Part shown: positions 18,625 to 27,897 of the stretch, piece by piece | Position numbering within the stretch: position 1 is the stretch's first letter | Layout of the letters: the number at the start of each line of letters is the position of its first letter | Origin: Flavobacteriaceae bacterium | GTDB lineage: Bacteria > Bacteroidota > Bacteroidia > Flavobacteriales > Flavobacteriaceae | Assembly: GCA_002862755.1 (NCBI GenBank) | Contig: PKDY01000014.1 | Coordinates: 32,832-96,831, forward strand | DNA length: 64,000 bases | Direction of reading: 5' to 3' | Notes under the pieces: generated by a model | What the model saw: only the letters and a program-made list of their open reading frames with translations | The model's database searches: none | Told to the model about the DNA's origin: nothing | Made by a program: the position numbers and the translations under genes

Positions 18625-18782
18625 CCAACAGCGGTTTTGTTAAAGCGTTGTTTGGGTGTTTATCAGGAGGAGCCGGTGCTTGCACTTCACTCCTATTTTA
18701 AACATTTTTCTTTCAAACTTTTCGGTATATTTGTAAGCATTAGTAATAAAACTTCTCGCCTTCGCAAAGTGGTAAAACGTTA
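18625..18782 (+). repeat. attC-like element, family beta copy 3
   Basis: CCAACAGCGGTTTTGTTAAAGCGTTGTTTGGGTGTTTATCAGGAGGAGCCGGTGCTTGCACTTC..TATATTTGTAA..AAAACGTTA. Confidence 0.65.
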
Positions 18783-18803
18783 TTTAATAAGATTTGAATC
18801 CGT

Positions 18804-19373
18804 ATGAAAATATTCATTTTAATCATTTCTTATATTGCAACAATATGTTGCAAATCAGAAATAAAAAACCCGAATAACATTAAAGAAAATATTGTTCAAA
18901 AAAATAAAGAAACGGAAAAAGGTAATATTTTTTTTGACTATGATGAAATTGACTTTTATAATATTAATTTCGAAGAAGGCAGAGCTATTGAACTCATTGA
19001 AAATAAAGAAAAATCAAACATTGGTAAACTTAAATATGAGATAATCCTTGGTGAAACTCCTGAAAACATTAAAGATACAGCCTTCCTTAAACATATAAAA
19101 GAAGTTGGATTCATACACACGAAAATTGAAACTGATAAATTTAAGTCTATTAATAAAATTTTTATTGAAAAGTATATTAGTGACGATTATGCTTTTGCAT
19201 GTGCTCCTGTATATAGAGATATTCTGATATTTAAAAAAAAAGGTGAAATTATTGGAATTGCAAAAATATGCTTTAGTTGTCAGCAAAATATCATAATTGG
19301 GACTAAAGCAAATACAATAAATTTTGGACATAATGGAGATTATGGAAAACTTCGAAGAATTTTATACCATTAA
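18804..19373 (+). CDS. Putative lipoprotein, unknown function
   Basis: N-terminal MKIFILIISYIATICCKSE lipobox-like. Confidence 0.6.
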   Translation: MKIFILIISYIATICCKSEIKNPNNIKENIVQKNKETEKGNIFFDYDEIDFYNINFEEGRAIELIENKEKSNIGKLKYEIILGETPENIKDTAFLKHIKEVGFIHTKIETDKFKSINKIFIEKYISDDYAFACAPVYRDILIFKKKGEIIGIAKICFSCQQNIIIGTKANTINFGHNGDYGKLRRILYH

Positions 19374-19381
19374 AAACAACA

Positions 19382-19543
19382 GCTAACTGGGGTTAAAGTA
19401 AATGGCTAGGTCAGTACTTTTCCGAAAACTGTTGCACCAGTTCGCGCAAAGTGCTCGAGTCTCCTAAAACTCCATGAGTAGTTTTGTACTTGTAATCTTT
19501 TGGCTTAAATTTACGCAACTGATACAAGCGGCAAAACGTTAGC
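19382..19543 (+). repeat. attC-like intercassette element
   Basis: GCTAACTGGGG...GGCAAAACGTTAGC. Confidence 0.55.
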
Positions 19544-19646
19544 AGTAATTTGAGAAATCACTTTACTCAACGAAAAGCATACCTTCCAAATTTTTATTTT
19601 TAAGATAAAAAAGGCAGAATTATATTTGAGAAATTACATACAACTA

Positions 19647-20531
19647 ATGAAATATCTACTAATTATATCCATTTTTCTTTTATGCAAATTCAGTTATGGA
19701 ACTGGACAAGTCCCTGATTATTTGGTTTATAAAGGCGATACAATTGCGATCTTTTCAAATCCGCTTGAAAAGTATTTTGAACTAACTGGGAAAAGAGAAT
19801 TAATAGATTTTGTTGGCTGTGGTTCAACTGCTTGTTGGAGAGGCTACAAAGCTATTTGGGAATTAAAAGACGATAAACTCTATTTAGTACAAGTAACCAG
19901 TTGTCACAAAAGTTGTGGTCTCGAAATAAAAAACGCTAACTTAAAAAAGATGTTTGGAACTGAGACTGTGTTTGCGGATTGGTTCACGGGAAAAATAATA
20001 GTTCCTCAAGGAGAAAGAGTTCAATACATTCATATGGGTTATGCTTCAATTTATGAAAAGGAACTTCATATTTCTTTTAAATCTGGAATTAGAACAAGTG
20101 AGAAAACGATTTCAAACGAAAAAATCGTTAACAAAATCAGACTTGCAATAAGACAAAGAGAAATAGCAAAAAAAATTCAAGACACTCTATATTATCAAGT
20201 CAAAAAGTATATAGTTTGGGACACAATTAAAACACCACGTTTTGACTTATGTGATGAAAAATATATTTTGACTTTTAATAAAAAAGGAAAACTAAAAAAA
20301 GTATGGGTTAACTGGGAAGGAGAAACTTTTAGAGAAAAAATAGATGATTGGTGGTGGAATATTACTGATGATAGGAAATGTAGGAAAATAATAAAAAAAG
20401 CTCTTAAACCTATTAATATTTCACATCTCGATTTACCAAATAAGAAAATAGAAATACCATTTGAAATATTTTACCAAAAAGAAACAGGAGAATTGGAATT
20501 AAGGAAAGAAACGTGGATGGAAGAAGAATAA
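19647..20531 (+). CDS. Secreted hypothetical protein
   Basis: Signal peptide MKYLLIISIFLLCKFSYG; listed start at 19626. Confidence 0.6.
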   Translation: MKYLLIISIFLLCKFSYGTGQVPDYLVYKGDTIAIFSNPLEKYFELTGKRELIDFVGCGSTACWRGYKAIWELKDDKLYLVQVTSCHKSCGLEIKNANLKKMFGTETVFADWFTGKIIVPQGERVQYIHMGYASIYEKELHISFKSGIRTSEKTISNEKIVNKIRLAIRQREIAKKIQDTLYYQVKKYIVWDTIKTPRFDLCDEKYILTFNKKGKLKKVWVNWEGETFREKIDDWWWNITDDRKCRKIIKKALKPINISHLDLPNKKIEIPFEIFYQKETGELELRKETWMEEE

Positions 20532-20537
20532 AAACTA

Positions 20538-20668
20538 TTGCCAAAAATCTGTATAATTCATTGCTAATTAGAGCTTAATTACGAAAGTGCTCGCGGGCTT
20601 TCTATCTGTGATTTATTTGCTAACTTTAGTACTTAAACACACAACTACTCATAAACGAAACCGTTAAC
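20538..20668 (+). repeat. attC-like intercassette element
   Basis: TTGCCAAAA...AACCGTTAAC, about 130 bp between co-oriented ORFs. Confidence 0.45.
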
Positions 20669-20704
20669 CGTAATAATTCAGAACGAAAACCTTAAAAAGA
20701 ACTT

Positions 20705-21229
20705 ATGTATAAGAAAACCCAAAAAATGGTATTCCTTTTTTGCATTTTAGCAATTTCAGTTTTCTTGCTTTTTAAATTTAATGAGAGAATTAAGATTATA
20801 GAATTAACTTCAATTAATGTAGAAACAGAAAACCAACTTGACATCGAAAAAGTAATCGTTTATCAAGGTTATTACACAATAAACCGAAAAAGTGATGCTG
20901 AAATGTTCGGTAATAAATATCACGAAGTTGTGTTTAACGGAAATGGAACAGGAAAAATCAAAACTGAATATGGTGAAAATGATTTTTTAGTAACCTATGA
21001 CAATAAATACTATTTTCAATTTAGACAAATCTGTACAAACGATAACGATTATTATAAATACAATCTCAAAATTCTAAAGAAAGCTAACAAAATTTATTTA
21101 AAAGCAGACATTGACGGCGGAATGAAATTTGAAAGACAAATGAACCTGATAAGCGATGCTGGAAAATTGAGATGTAATAAAATCATAGATGATGAAAAAG
21201 GTCATTACAATGGATTGGAATTAGATTAA
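20705..21229 (+). CDS. Membrane-anchored hypothetical protein
   Basis: N-terminal TM; single-gene cassette. Confidence 0.6.
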   Translation: MYKKTQKMVFLFCILAISVFLLFKFNERIKIIELTSINVETENQLDIEKVIVYQGYYTINRKSDAEMFGNKYHEVVFNGNGTGKIKTEYGENDFLVTYDNKYYFQFRQICTNDNDYYKYNLKILKKANKIYLKADIDGGMKFERQMNLISDAGKLRCNKIIDDEKGHYNGLELD

Positions 21230-21368
21230 AATTACTAATGCTAAAAGCGGTTTAACTTTATAGTTTTATCATAGGATTTTAAAAGAAAGTTTATATTTGT
21301 TAACTTGTTATTGACTCTGTGCTACTATCTATTGCCTCGGTCACTTATAAACAATTTGAAATCCAGAC

Positions 21369-22058
21369 ATGACTACAATTCGATTAGAAATATTTCCTTC
21401 CTTTAACCCTTGCTGCTATTTTCAGCTGGAGGAACAACAATCTTCATATAATTTGACTGTTCTGATTAGCTCAAGTGACAAAAATAAATGGGAAGTCAAA
21501 CTCAACAATTCAAACGAGCATACTACTATTGAAACCATTTCTAAAAAAGTAGTTACTGATAAAATTAAAGATGACAGAATTATTCTCGATGGAATTGGAC
21601 TTAAATGTACAGTTGTTGAAAATGGTAAAACCCATCAACATGAATTTAGTAATCCCGAATTTGGAACTGATGAGTTAACACTTGTAAATTATTTTTTTGA
21701 TTTAGTTCAAAAAAGTATTAAGCATCCATCTTTTATTAATTATATTGAACTTATTGAAGGGTATTTTGTAAATACTTTTCCTGTGAAAATTTTTGAAGAG
21801 AATCCATTAAGGTTACGAATCTATGGTTTTCTTTCAATTAACAATAAAGAGAGTCTAACATCAATAATTGATAAAATACTAGAACAAGATGAACTCACAA
21901 TAGACATGACCAATTTTATTGGAATGGGAACAATTTTATATGAATGTTTTCAACCTTTAAGTAAAATACCCAAATTGACTTTTTTAGCCAATGAAAGTGC
22001 ATTAATACATCTTGAAGCAATGGGATTTGACAAAAACTTAATTTTACTTGTTGCATGA
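21369..22058 (+). CDS. hypothetical protein; 3' end runs into interspersed repeat copy C
   Basis: Intact ORF; stop codon lies at the left edge of repeat homologous to 13300-13475. Confidence 0.55.
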   Translation: MTTIRLEIFPSFNPCCYFQLEEQQSSYNLTVLISSSDKNKWEVKLNNSNEHTTIETISKKVVTDKIKDDRIILDGIGLKCTVVENGKTHQHEFSNPEFGTDELTLVNYFFDLVQKSIKHPSFINYIELIEGYFVNTFPVKIFEENPLRLRIYGFLSINNKESLTSIIDKILEQDELTIDMTNFIGMGTILYECFQPLSKIPKLTFLANESALIHLEAMGFDKNLILLVA

Positions 22059-22210
22059 CGAATTGAATAAGTAATAAATATAATATTTTTTGATCTTCTA
22101 ATGGGATGCTTACAGCATGACAAAAGGGTGTTGAGTACTTTTTATGAATACTAAACATAGTTAAACCACATTTTTTTATCACAATAGAGTCACCGTACAA
22201 AGGTTTCAAT
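22053..22210. repeat. Interspersed repeat, copy C
   Basis: TTGCATGACGAATTGAATAAGTAATAAATATAATATTTTTTGATCTTCTAATGGGATGCTTACAGCATGACAA matches 13301-13370. Confidence 0.75.
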
Positions 22211-22439
22211 GAAATATTTTTTTAAAAAAATTGTCATTGCACAACAGTTTTTTTTTGTCTATATAAGGATAAAATTAATTTATAAGTTGCAATACTACTT
22301 TCTCTTTACTGAAGGAAAATCAGTTGCTACAAGAAAAGGTTTGTTATATTTGTAATGGCTTGGTAATAATTCAATACAACTACATATAGCCGCAAATGGT
22401 TATCTTTAAGCCAAACAAACAACATAAAAACACAAATTA

Positions 22440-23312
22440 ATGGAAAAAACTTATTACCTTAATCTTCTCATCGCATTTCTTTTTTTTTCTTTTTTCACTC
22501 TTCCAATTTCAGCTCAAAATGAAACTAAAACAGAAATTCTTTTAGTTGGATTTGATCATTTAGGCCAAATGGACAACGGAACTCCTTCTTCCAATATTTT
22601 TAGTAAAAAAAAGCAACAAGAAATTATTAAAATAACTGAAAAACTAAAAGCCTTTTCACCAGACATCATACTAGTTGAAAAAGAACCCAGCGAACAAAAT
22701 CAGTTGGATAGTTTATACAATGCATACAAAAACAATAATTTAAAACTCTCTAATATAGATTACGGAGCTTCTGAAACCTATCAAGTAGGCTTCCGATTAG
22801 CAAAAATTTTAAACTTAAAAAGTGTTTATGGAATTGACCATTATGAATCGACTTCGCAATCCTTATTACAATCTGGCGATAATATAGAGGTATTTAAAAA
22901 TGGATTAAAAGAACTAATGCAAACAGCCAGACCATTGAAACAAAAAGTGCAACAAGACAGTTTATCGATTTATGAATACATAAAAATAATGAACCAAGAT
23001 AAACTTATCGACTTAACCCATAACCTAATTTTTAATGTACCTGCTTATGTGGTAAATGGTGAATTTTCTAAAAATGGAACCAATACAGTAGACATTGGTG
23101 CAATTGATACAAAATATATAGGTGCTGAATACATCACTTTATTTTATAACAGAAACCTTAAAATATACTCGAATATTTTAAATACTCAGTTAAAACATAA
23201 TTCCAATAAAATGATACTTATTATGGGACAATTGCATATTGGTGTACTCAAGGGATTGTTTGAACATAATCCAAATTATAAAATTGTTGATATATCGGAA
23301 TATCTAAATTAA
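22440..23312 (+). CDS. DUF5694-like (TraB/GumN-like) secreted protein
   Basis: EILLVGFDHLGQMDN..SPDIILVEKEPSEQNQLDSLYNAYK. Confidence 0.65.
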   Translation: MEKTYYLNLLIAFLFFSFFTLPISAQNETKTEILLVGFDHLGQMDNGTPSSNIFSKKKQQEIIKITEKLKAFSPDIILVEKEPSEQNQLDSLYNAYKNNNLKLSNIDYGASETYQVGFRLAKILNLKSVYGIDHYESTSQSLLQSGDNIEVFKNGLKELMQTARPLKQKVQQDSLSIYEYIKIMNQDKLIDLTHNLIFNVPAYVVNGEFSKNGTNTVDIGAIDTKYIGAEYITLFYNRNLKIYSNILNTQLKHNSNKMILIMGQLHIGVLKGLFEHNPNYKIVDISEYLN

Positions 23313-23548
23313 CATTTACTAAATATGATTATTTAGTTTTTATTGCCTACTTCTATCTGAAATATAAAGTACAAACTGCGAAGCAAAATTCTCGAATATT
23401 TTCAAGTCGCTTTGTATTTTAAAACAATTGCTTAATACTGGCTTCTATTGGTAAATAAACATTTTAAATACCCAAAAAACTTGTCTAAATAAATAGTAAA
23501 CTAAAGTAAAAACAATTAAAGTTTGTTAACTTTATAAATCTACAAATT

Positions 23549-24661
23549 ATGAAAGTCAAAAGAATTTTAAAAAAACTTTTATTAACCTTATTCATTTTAA
23601 TTGCACTATTTTTAATTTATAGTCTTATTCCAAGAGTACGTCATCCGAACAAATCCTTTGCTACCGAATTGAAGAAATCTGACATCTTATCAAAGGATTT
23701 TCAAAAAAATTTACGTCAGTTTATAAAAGACACCGCTACTAAATCAGAAATTATCATTGCGCTTAAGGAAAATGAAGTAATTTTTGAATATGGCAATACA
23801 AAAAAACTTATCAACTGTCATTCCGCAAGAAAAAGCATTATGAGCCTGTTAATTGGAATAGCCAAAGACAAAGGTTTTCTAGAATTGAATGAAACCTTGG
23901 AAAGTTTAGGTATTGATGAACGTAAAACACCGTTAACCAAACAAGAAAAAACAGCGACTATACAAGATTTATTAATGGCTCGCTCTGGAGTATACCTTCA
24001 AGCAGAAGCAGAAGTTCAATCGGCGAAAGAAAATCGTCCACAAAGAGAACAGTACAAACCTGGAAATTTTTTCTTTTATAACAATTTTGATTTTAATGTT
24101 TTAGGCGCAATACTTGAGCAAAAAACTGGAAAATCTATTGGTGCTTTTATGGAAGAATATTTAGCTAAGCCAATAGGACTGCAAGATTTTTCTTCTTCAA
24201 ACGTAGTATACGGCAGCCCTTGGCCCATCCCAAATCAATCATTATCTGATTATCCTGTTTATTGGATATTTATGAGTGCAAGGGATTTAGCAAGAATAGG
24301 TTCACTTGTTGCTCAAAATGGAAAATACAACAACAAACAAATTATATCTTCTAAATGGCTTGAAGAAAGCTTTAGACCTTATTCAAAATTATCAGACTAT
24401 AATATTGACAAAAAACCTTTGAATGCTTATGGATATTTATGGTGGCTTGATACCAATAAAAATTTAATTTGGGCAGATGGTTATGGCGGACAATACATGC
24501 TAATCGACCCAAAAAGCCATCTCGTATTCGTGCAAAGAAATTTTACTGGTAATTCTCTTCTATCATCTGGACTCTTTTTATTAGATGAAAATCGAGACAA
24601 CTCACATAAAATTGATTTACAGCATTTGTATGAAAGGACAAAAAACTATTTAAAAAAATAA
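23549..24661 (+). CDS. Serine hydrolase, class C beta-lactamase fold
   Basis: SARKSIMSLLIG (SxxK), YNNFDFNVLG (YxN), WADGYGGQY. Confidence 0.85.
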   Translation: MKVKRILKKLLLTLFILIALFLIYSLIPRVRHPNKSFATELKKSDILSKDFQKNLRQFIKDTATKSEIIIALKENEVIFEYGNTKKLINCHSARKSIMSLLIGIAKDKGFLELNETLESLGIDERKTPLTKQEKTATIQDLLMARSGVYLQAEAEVQSAKENRPQREQYKPGNFFFYNNFDFNVLGAILEQKTGKSIGAFMEEYLAKPIGLQDFSSSNVVYGSPWPIPNQSLSDYPVYWIFMSARDLARIGSLVAQNGKYNNKQIISSKWLEESFRPYSKLSDYNIDKKPLNAYGYLWWLDTNKNLIWADGYGGQYMLIDPKSHLVFVQRNFTGNSLLSSGLFLLDENRDNSHKIDLQHLYERTKNYLKK

Positions 24662-24690
24662 ATTTTAGTAAGGGCCTTTTAAATTATAAA

Positions 24691-25458
24691 CTACCCTTTA
24701 TGCGTTAGAATTCCTATAACGATACCTACAATTAGGATTAAAAGAAAGAAACTGGCAATCAACAATACAAAGAATAAGACTCGCAGTAACATGGCTTTGA
24801 TGCTGAGACCAAATATTTTTTGGAGCGAATAAGTAAAATAAGCCAGTTGAAAGAAAAACATCAACATATTAATTACTACTATTATCTCTGTATTAAATGC
24901 CGATAATAATAATACAACCGTACTAATAATAGCCGCTTCCGAATACAGATAAATATTGATTATAAAATGTTCGGCCCAATTGTAATCTTTGTATTTCGAG
25001 AATAAGACTTTCGTAAAAAACACATATAACGGAATAAACAACACCGCAAAAGCATTCGAATATTCTACGATATACGAATTGATTTTTAAGGCCAATTCTT
25101 TTTGCATTTCGTTATCATAAGAAGCCGCAGAAGCATTCATTAATTGTCCATAATCGATAAAACCTTTTTGTACCAAATAAAAATACAAACCCGATAAGGT
25201 TAAGGCAAAAGCAAAATATGAAACCGGATTAAAATAACGCACCCGCTTCCCTTCTAAATAACCTGAAATTACTTCCTGAGGTTGTTTCAATAAGGTGAGA
25301 AAGGTTTGGTAGAATTTATTGTCAATATTAAAGAATTTATCCAAAAACTCTTCGAATATGGTTTTAAAAGTAATTCGTTGTACAACTACTTTTCCACCGC
25401 ATTCTGGACAAAACTTTTGATTACTAGCTAACTGGTTCAAGCAATTTTTACACTCCAT
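24691..25458 (-). CDS. DUF3667-like zinc-ribbon membrane protein
   Basis: CKNCLNQLASNQKFCPECGGK; FNIDNKFYQTFLTLLKQPQEVISGYLEGKRVRYFNPVSYFAFALTL. Confidence 0.75.
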   Translation of the reverse strand: MECKNCLNQLASNQKFCPECGGKVVVQRITFKTIFEEFLDKFFNIDNKFYQTFLTLLKQPQEVISGYLEGKRVRYFNPVSYFAFALTLSGLYFYLVQKGFIDYGQLMNASAASYDNEMQKELALKINSYIVEYSNAFAVLFIPLYVFFTKVLFSKYKDYNWAEHFIINIYLYSEAAIISTVVLLLSAFNTEIIVVINMLMFFFQLAYFTYSLQKIFGLSIKAMLLRVLFFVLLIASFFLLILIVGIVIGILTHKG

Positions 25459-25546
25459 GGTTTGACCTATTATTTTTCAAATATATATTAAATTTACTTT
25501 TGAATAATCATAATTTGTACACTATATTTGTAATTCAATTACTGCA

Positions 25547-26632
25547 ATGGAACAATTTATAGTATCAGCTCGAAAATACCGTCCACAAACCTTTAAAGAT
25601 GTTGTGGGGCAGAAAGCTATTACCAATACTTTGTTGAATGCTATTGAAACCAATCACTTAGCGCAAGCCTTGTTATTTACAGGTCCGAGAGGTGTTGGTA
25701 AAACCACTTGTGCCCGTATTTTGGCACGAAAAATCAATCAGGAAGGTTACGATGATCCCAATGAAGATTTTTCATTTAATGTATTCGAATTGGATGCCGC
25801 ATCCAATAATGGTGTGGATGACATTCGTAGTATTATCGATCAAGTACGCATCCCACCACAAACTGGAAAATACAAAGTATATATCATTGATGAGGTGCAC
25901 ATGTTGTCTCAGGCAGCTTTTAATGCTTTTTTAAAGACGTTAGAAGAACCACCAAAACACGCCATTTTTATTTTAGCAACTACCGAAAAACATAAAATTA
26001 TACCAACGATTTTATCGCGTTGTCAAATTTTTGATTTCAAACGTATTACGGTTAATGATGCCAAAGAACATTTAGCAGAAATTGCCAAAGAACAAGGCGT
26101 AACTTTTGAAGACGATGCCTTGCATATTATTGCACAAAAAGCAGATGGTGCGATGCGTGATGCTTTGTCTATTTTTGACCGAGTGGTTTCGTATTGTGGT
26201 ACCAATTTAACGCGTCAGGCAGTAACTGAAAATTTAAACGTACTTGATTTTGAATATTATATTAAAATCACCGATTTAATTTTAGAAAATAAAATTCCTG
26301 AACTGCTTTTAGCCTATAATGATATTTTATCGAAAGGATTTGACGGGCATCATTTTGTTGCCGGTTTGGCTTCACATTTTAGAGATTTACTAGTATGTAA
26401 AAACCCTGCTACTCTAGCGCTTTTAGAAGCCGGAGAACAAGCACAAACCTTATATGCTGCTCAATCTCAAAAAGCCTCTCAATCTTTTTTATTACAAGGT
26501 ATTGAATTAGCAAACGAAACCGATTTAAAGTATAAAACGAGTCAAAATCAGCGTTTGCTTGTAGAACTCTGCTTAATGCAATTGGCCTCTATCACTATCG
26601 ATGGAGAAAAAAAAAAGCTAAGTCCTTTATAA
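25547..26632 (+). CDS. dnaX: DNA polymerase III gamma-like short product (zero frame)
   Basis: RKYRPQTFKDVVGQKAITNTL..GPRGVGKTTCARILA..; zero frame stops just after A10 run. Confidence 0.9.
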   Translation: MEQFIVSARKYRPQTFKDVVGQKAITNTLLNAIETNHLAQALLFTGPRGVGKTTCARILARKINQEGYDDPNEDFSFNVFELDAASNNGVDDIRSIIDQVRIPPQTGKYKVYIIDEVHMLSQAAFNAFLKTLEEPPKHAIFILATTEKHKIIPTILSRCQIFDFKRITVNDAKEHLAEIAKEQGVTFEDDALHIIAQKADGAMRDALSIFDRVVSYCGTNLTRQAVTENLNVLDFEYYIKITDLILENKIPELLLAYNDILSKGFDGHHFVAGLASHFRDLLVCKNPATLALLEAGEQAQTLYAAQSQKASQSFLLQGIELANETDLKYKTSQNQRLLVELCLMQLASITIDGEKKKLSPL

Positions 26633-27285
26633 TTCCAGCTACTTATTTTAGAAACGGAGGTTATTCGATAACGGAAGTTAAAACTCAAAAGCTTGAAGCC
26701 GAAAGTCCGAAGGCTGAAGTAGAAAGTCGAGAGCCTAAAGTCGAAAGTCAAGGTACAGAAAACAAAGTACATTCAACAGAAACCAACCAACAACTAACGG
26801 AGAACAAACCACAAACGGATACCAGTCCGAAAATATCGGCTTTATCTTTGTCGAGTATTCGTGCAAAAAAAGAACTAGAAGCCAAACAAGCTTTACATCA
26901 AAAGCATCATGAAGAATTACCAACAGAAGCTTTTACTGAAACCGATATGCTTTTGTTGTGGAATAAGTTTGCCCAACGCTTAACCGATCAAGGGAAACGT
27001 TTAATGGCAACCTATATGCAAATGAACGATCCTGTACTTAATGGTACAACGATTACCTTAGAATTACCCAACCAAAGTACGAAAGAAGAATTTTTAAGTG
27101 GTTATCATGATCTATTAGGCTATTTAAGAGGCAAACTACACAATCACGACATTACAATTGAAGTTAAGGTAAACGAAGTTTCTGAGACCAAATATGCATT
27201 TACACCACAAGAAAAGTTTGAAAAGCTAAAAACCATCAATCCAAATATTGAATTGTTGAAGAAGTTGTTTGATTTGGATTTGTAA
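25547..27285 (+). CDS. dnaX: DNA polymerase III tau-like full-length product via -1 frameshift at 26607-26617
   Basis: -1 frame is open from the A10 run to 27285 and encodes the C-terminal region; slippery A_AAA_AAG in frame. Confidence 0.75.
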
Positions 27286-27318
27286 ATTTTAATCAAATAA
27301 TATTTTACAAATTAATTA

Positions 27319-27897
27319 ATGAACATTTTTAAAAGAAACATCACTTACATCTTTTTATTTATTGCTTTTGTAATATATATTACTATACTTACTATAAAAT
27401 CTTATTTGTTTCAATTTTCTTATGTATTAATTTCGTACGTGATTATTATTGTGCTTTATGAAATTACGAAAAGGAAAAAAATCAATTTAGAAATCAATTC
27501 TCAAATTTTAAATTATTCTTTGATTAGTCTTACAATACAGCTCATTTCAATTGAATTTGGTATCCATTTCTATTCGGTTTTTATCTTTTTATTATTGTTA
27601 TTACTCTATTTAATATTAATATTAAAAAGCATAGATTGTCTATTCATTCAAAATTGGAAACAATACCATTGGAAAAGTCGTATCATAAACATCTTGGTTG
27701 TATTTCATGTTTTTCCCATATTAATTTTATATTTATTTTTTTTAATTAACTATATTACAACACCTAAAAATGTAGAATCCATTTCTCCTAATGAGCTATA
27801 TTATATAGATACTCAAACTGGTAAAGAAATATCTATAGATAGTCTTGCTCAAAGAACCGTTGATCGCATTATTAAAAGTAAAAAAAAGGATGAATGA
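27319..27897 (+). CDS. hypothetical membrane protein
   Basis: Several TM segments. Confidence 0.6.
   Translation: MNIFKRNITYIFLFIAFVIYITILTIKSYLFQFSYVLISYVIIIVLYEITKRKKINLEINSQILNYSLISLTIQLISIEFGIHFYSVFIFLLLLLLYLILILKSIDCLFIQNWKQYHWKSRIINILVVFHVFPILILYLFFLINYITTPKNVESISPNELYYIDTQTGKEISIDSLAQRTVDRIIKSKKKDE

Noticed and set aside
8463-22404. Ordinary REP-type intergenic repeats explain the cassette separators
   Set aside because: REP elements would not give matched complementary ends for each individual unit nor a strict one-gene, one-orientation layout; kept as a fallback explanation pending statistics
8463-22404. Integron integrase (intI) within the window
   Set aside because: No ORF shows tyrosine recombinase motifs; absence stated as a limit of the window
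26848-27285. Separate gene at 26848
   Set aside because: It is the continuation of dnaX in the -1 frame, open without a stop from the A10 tract
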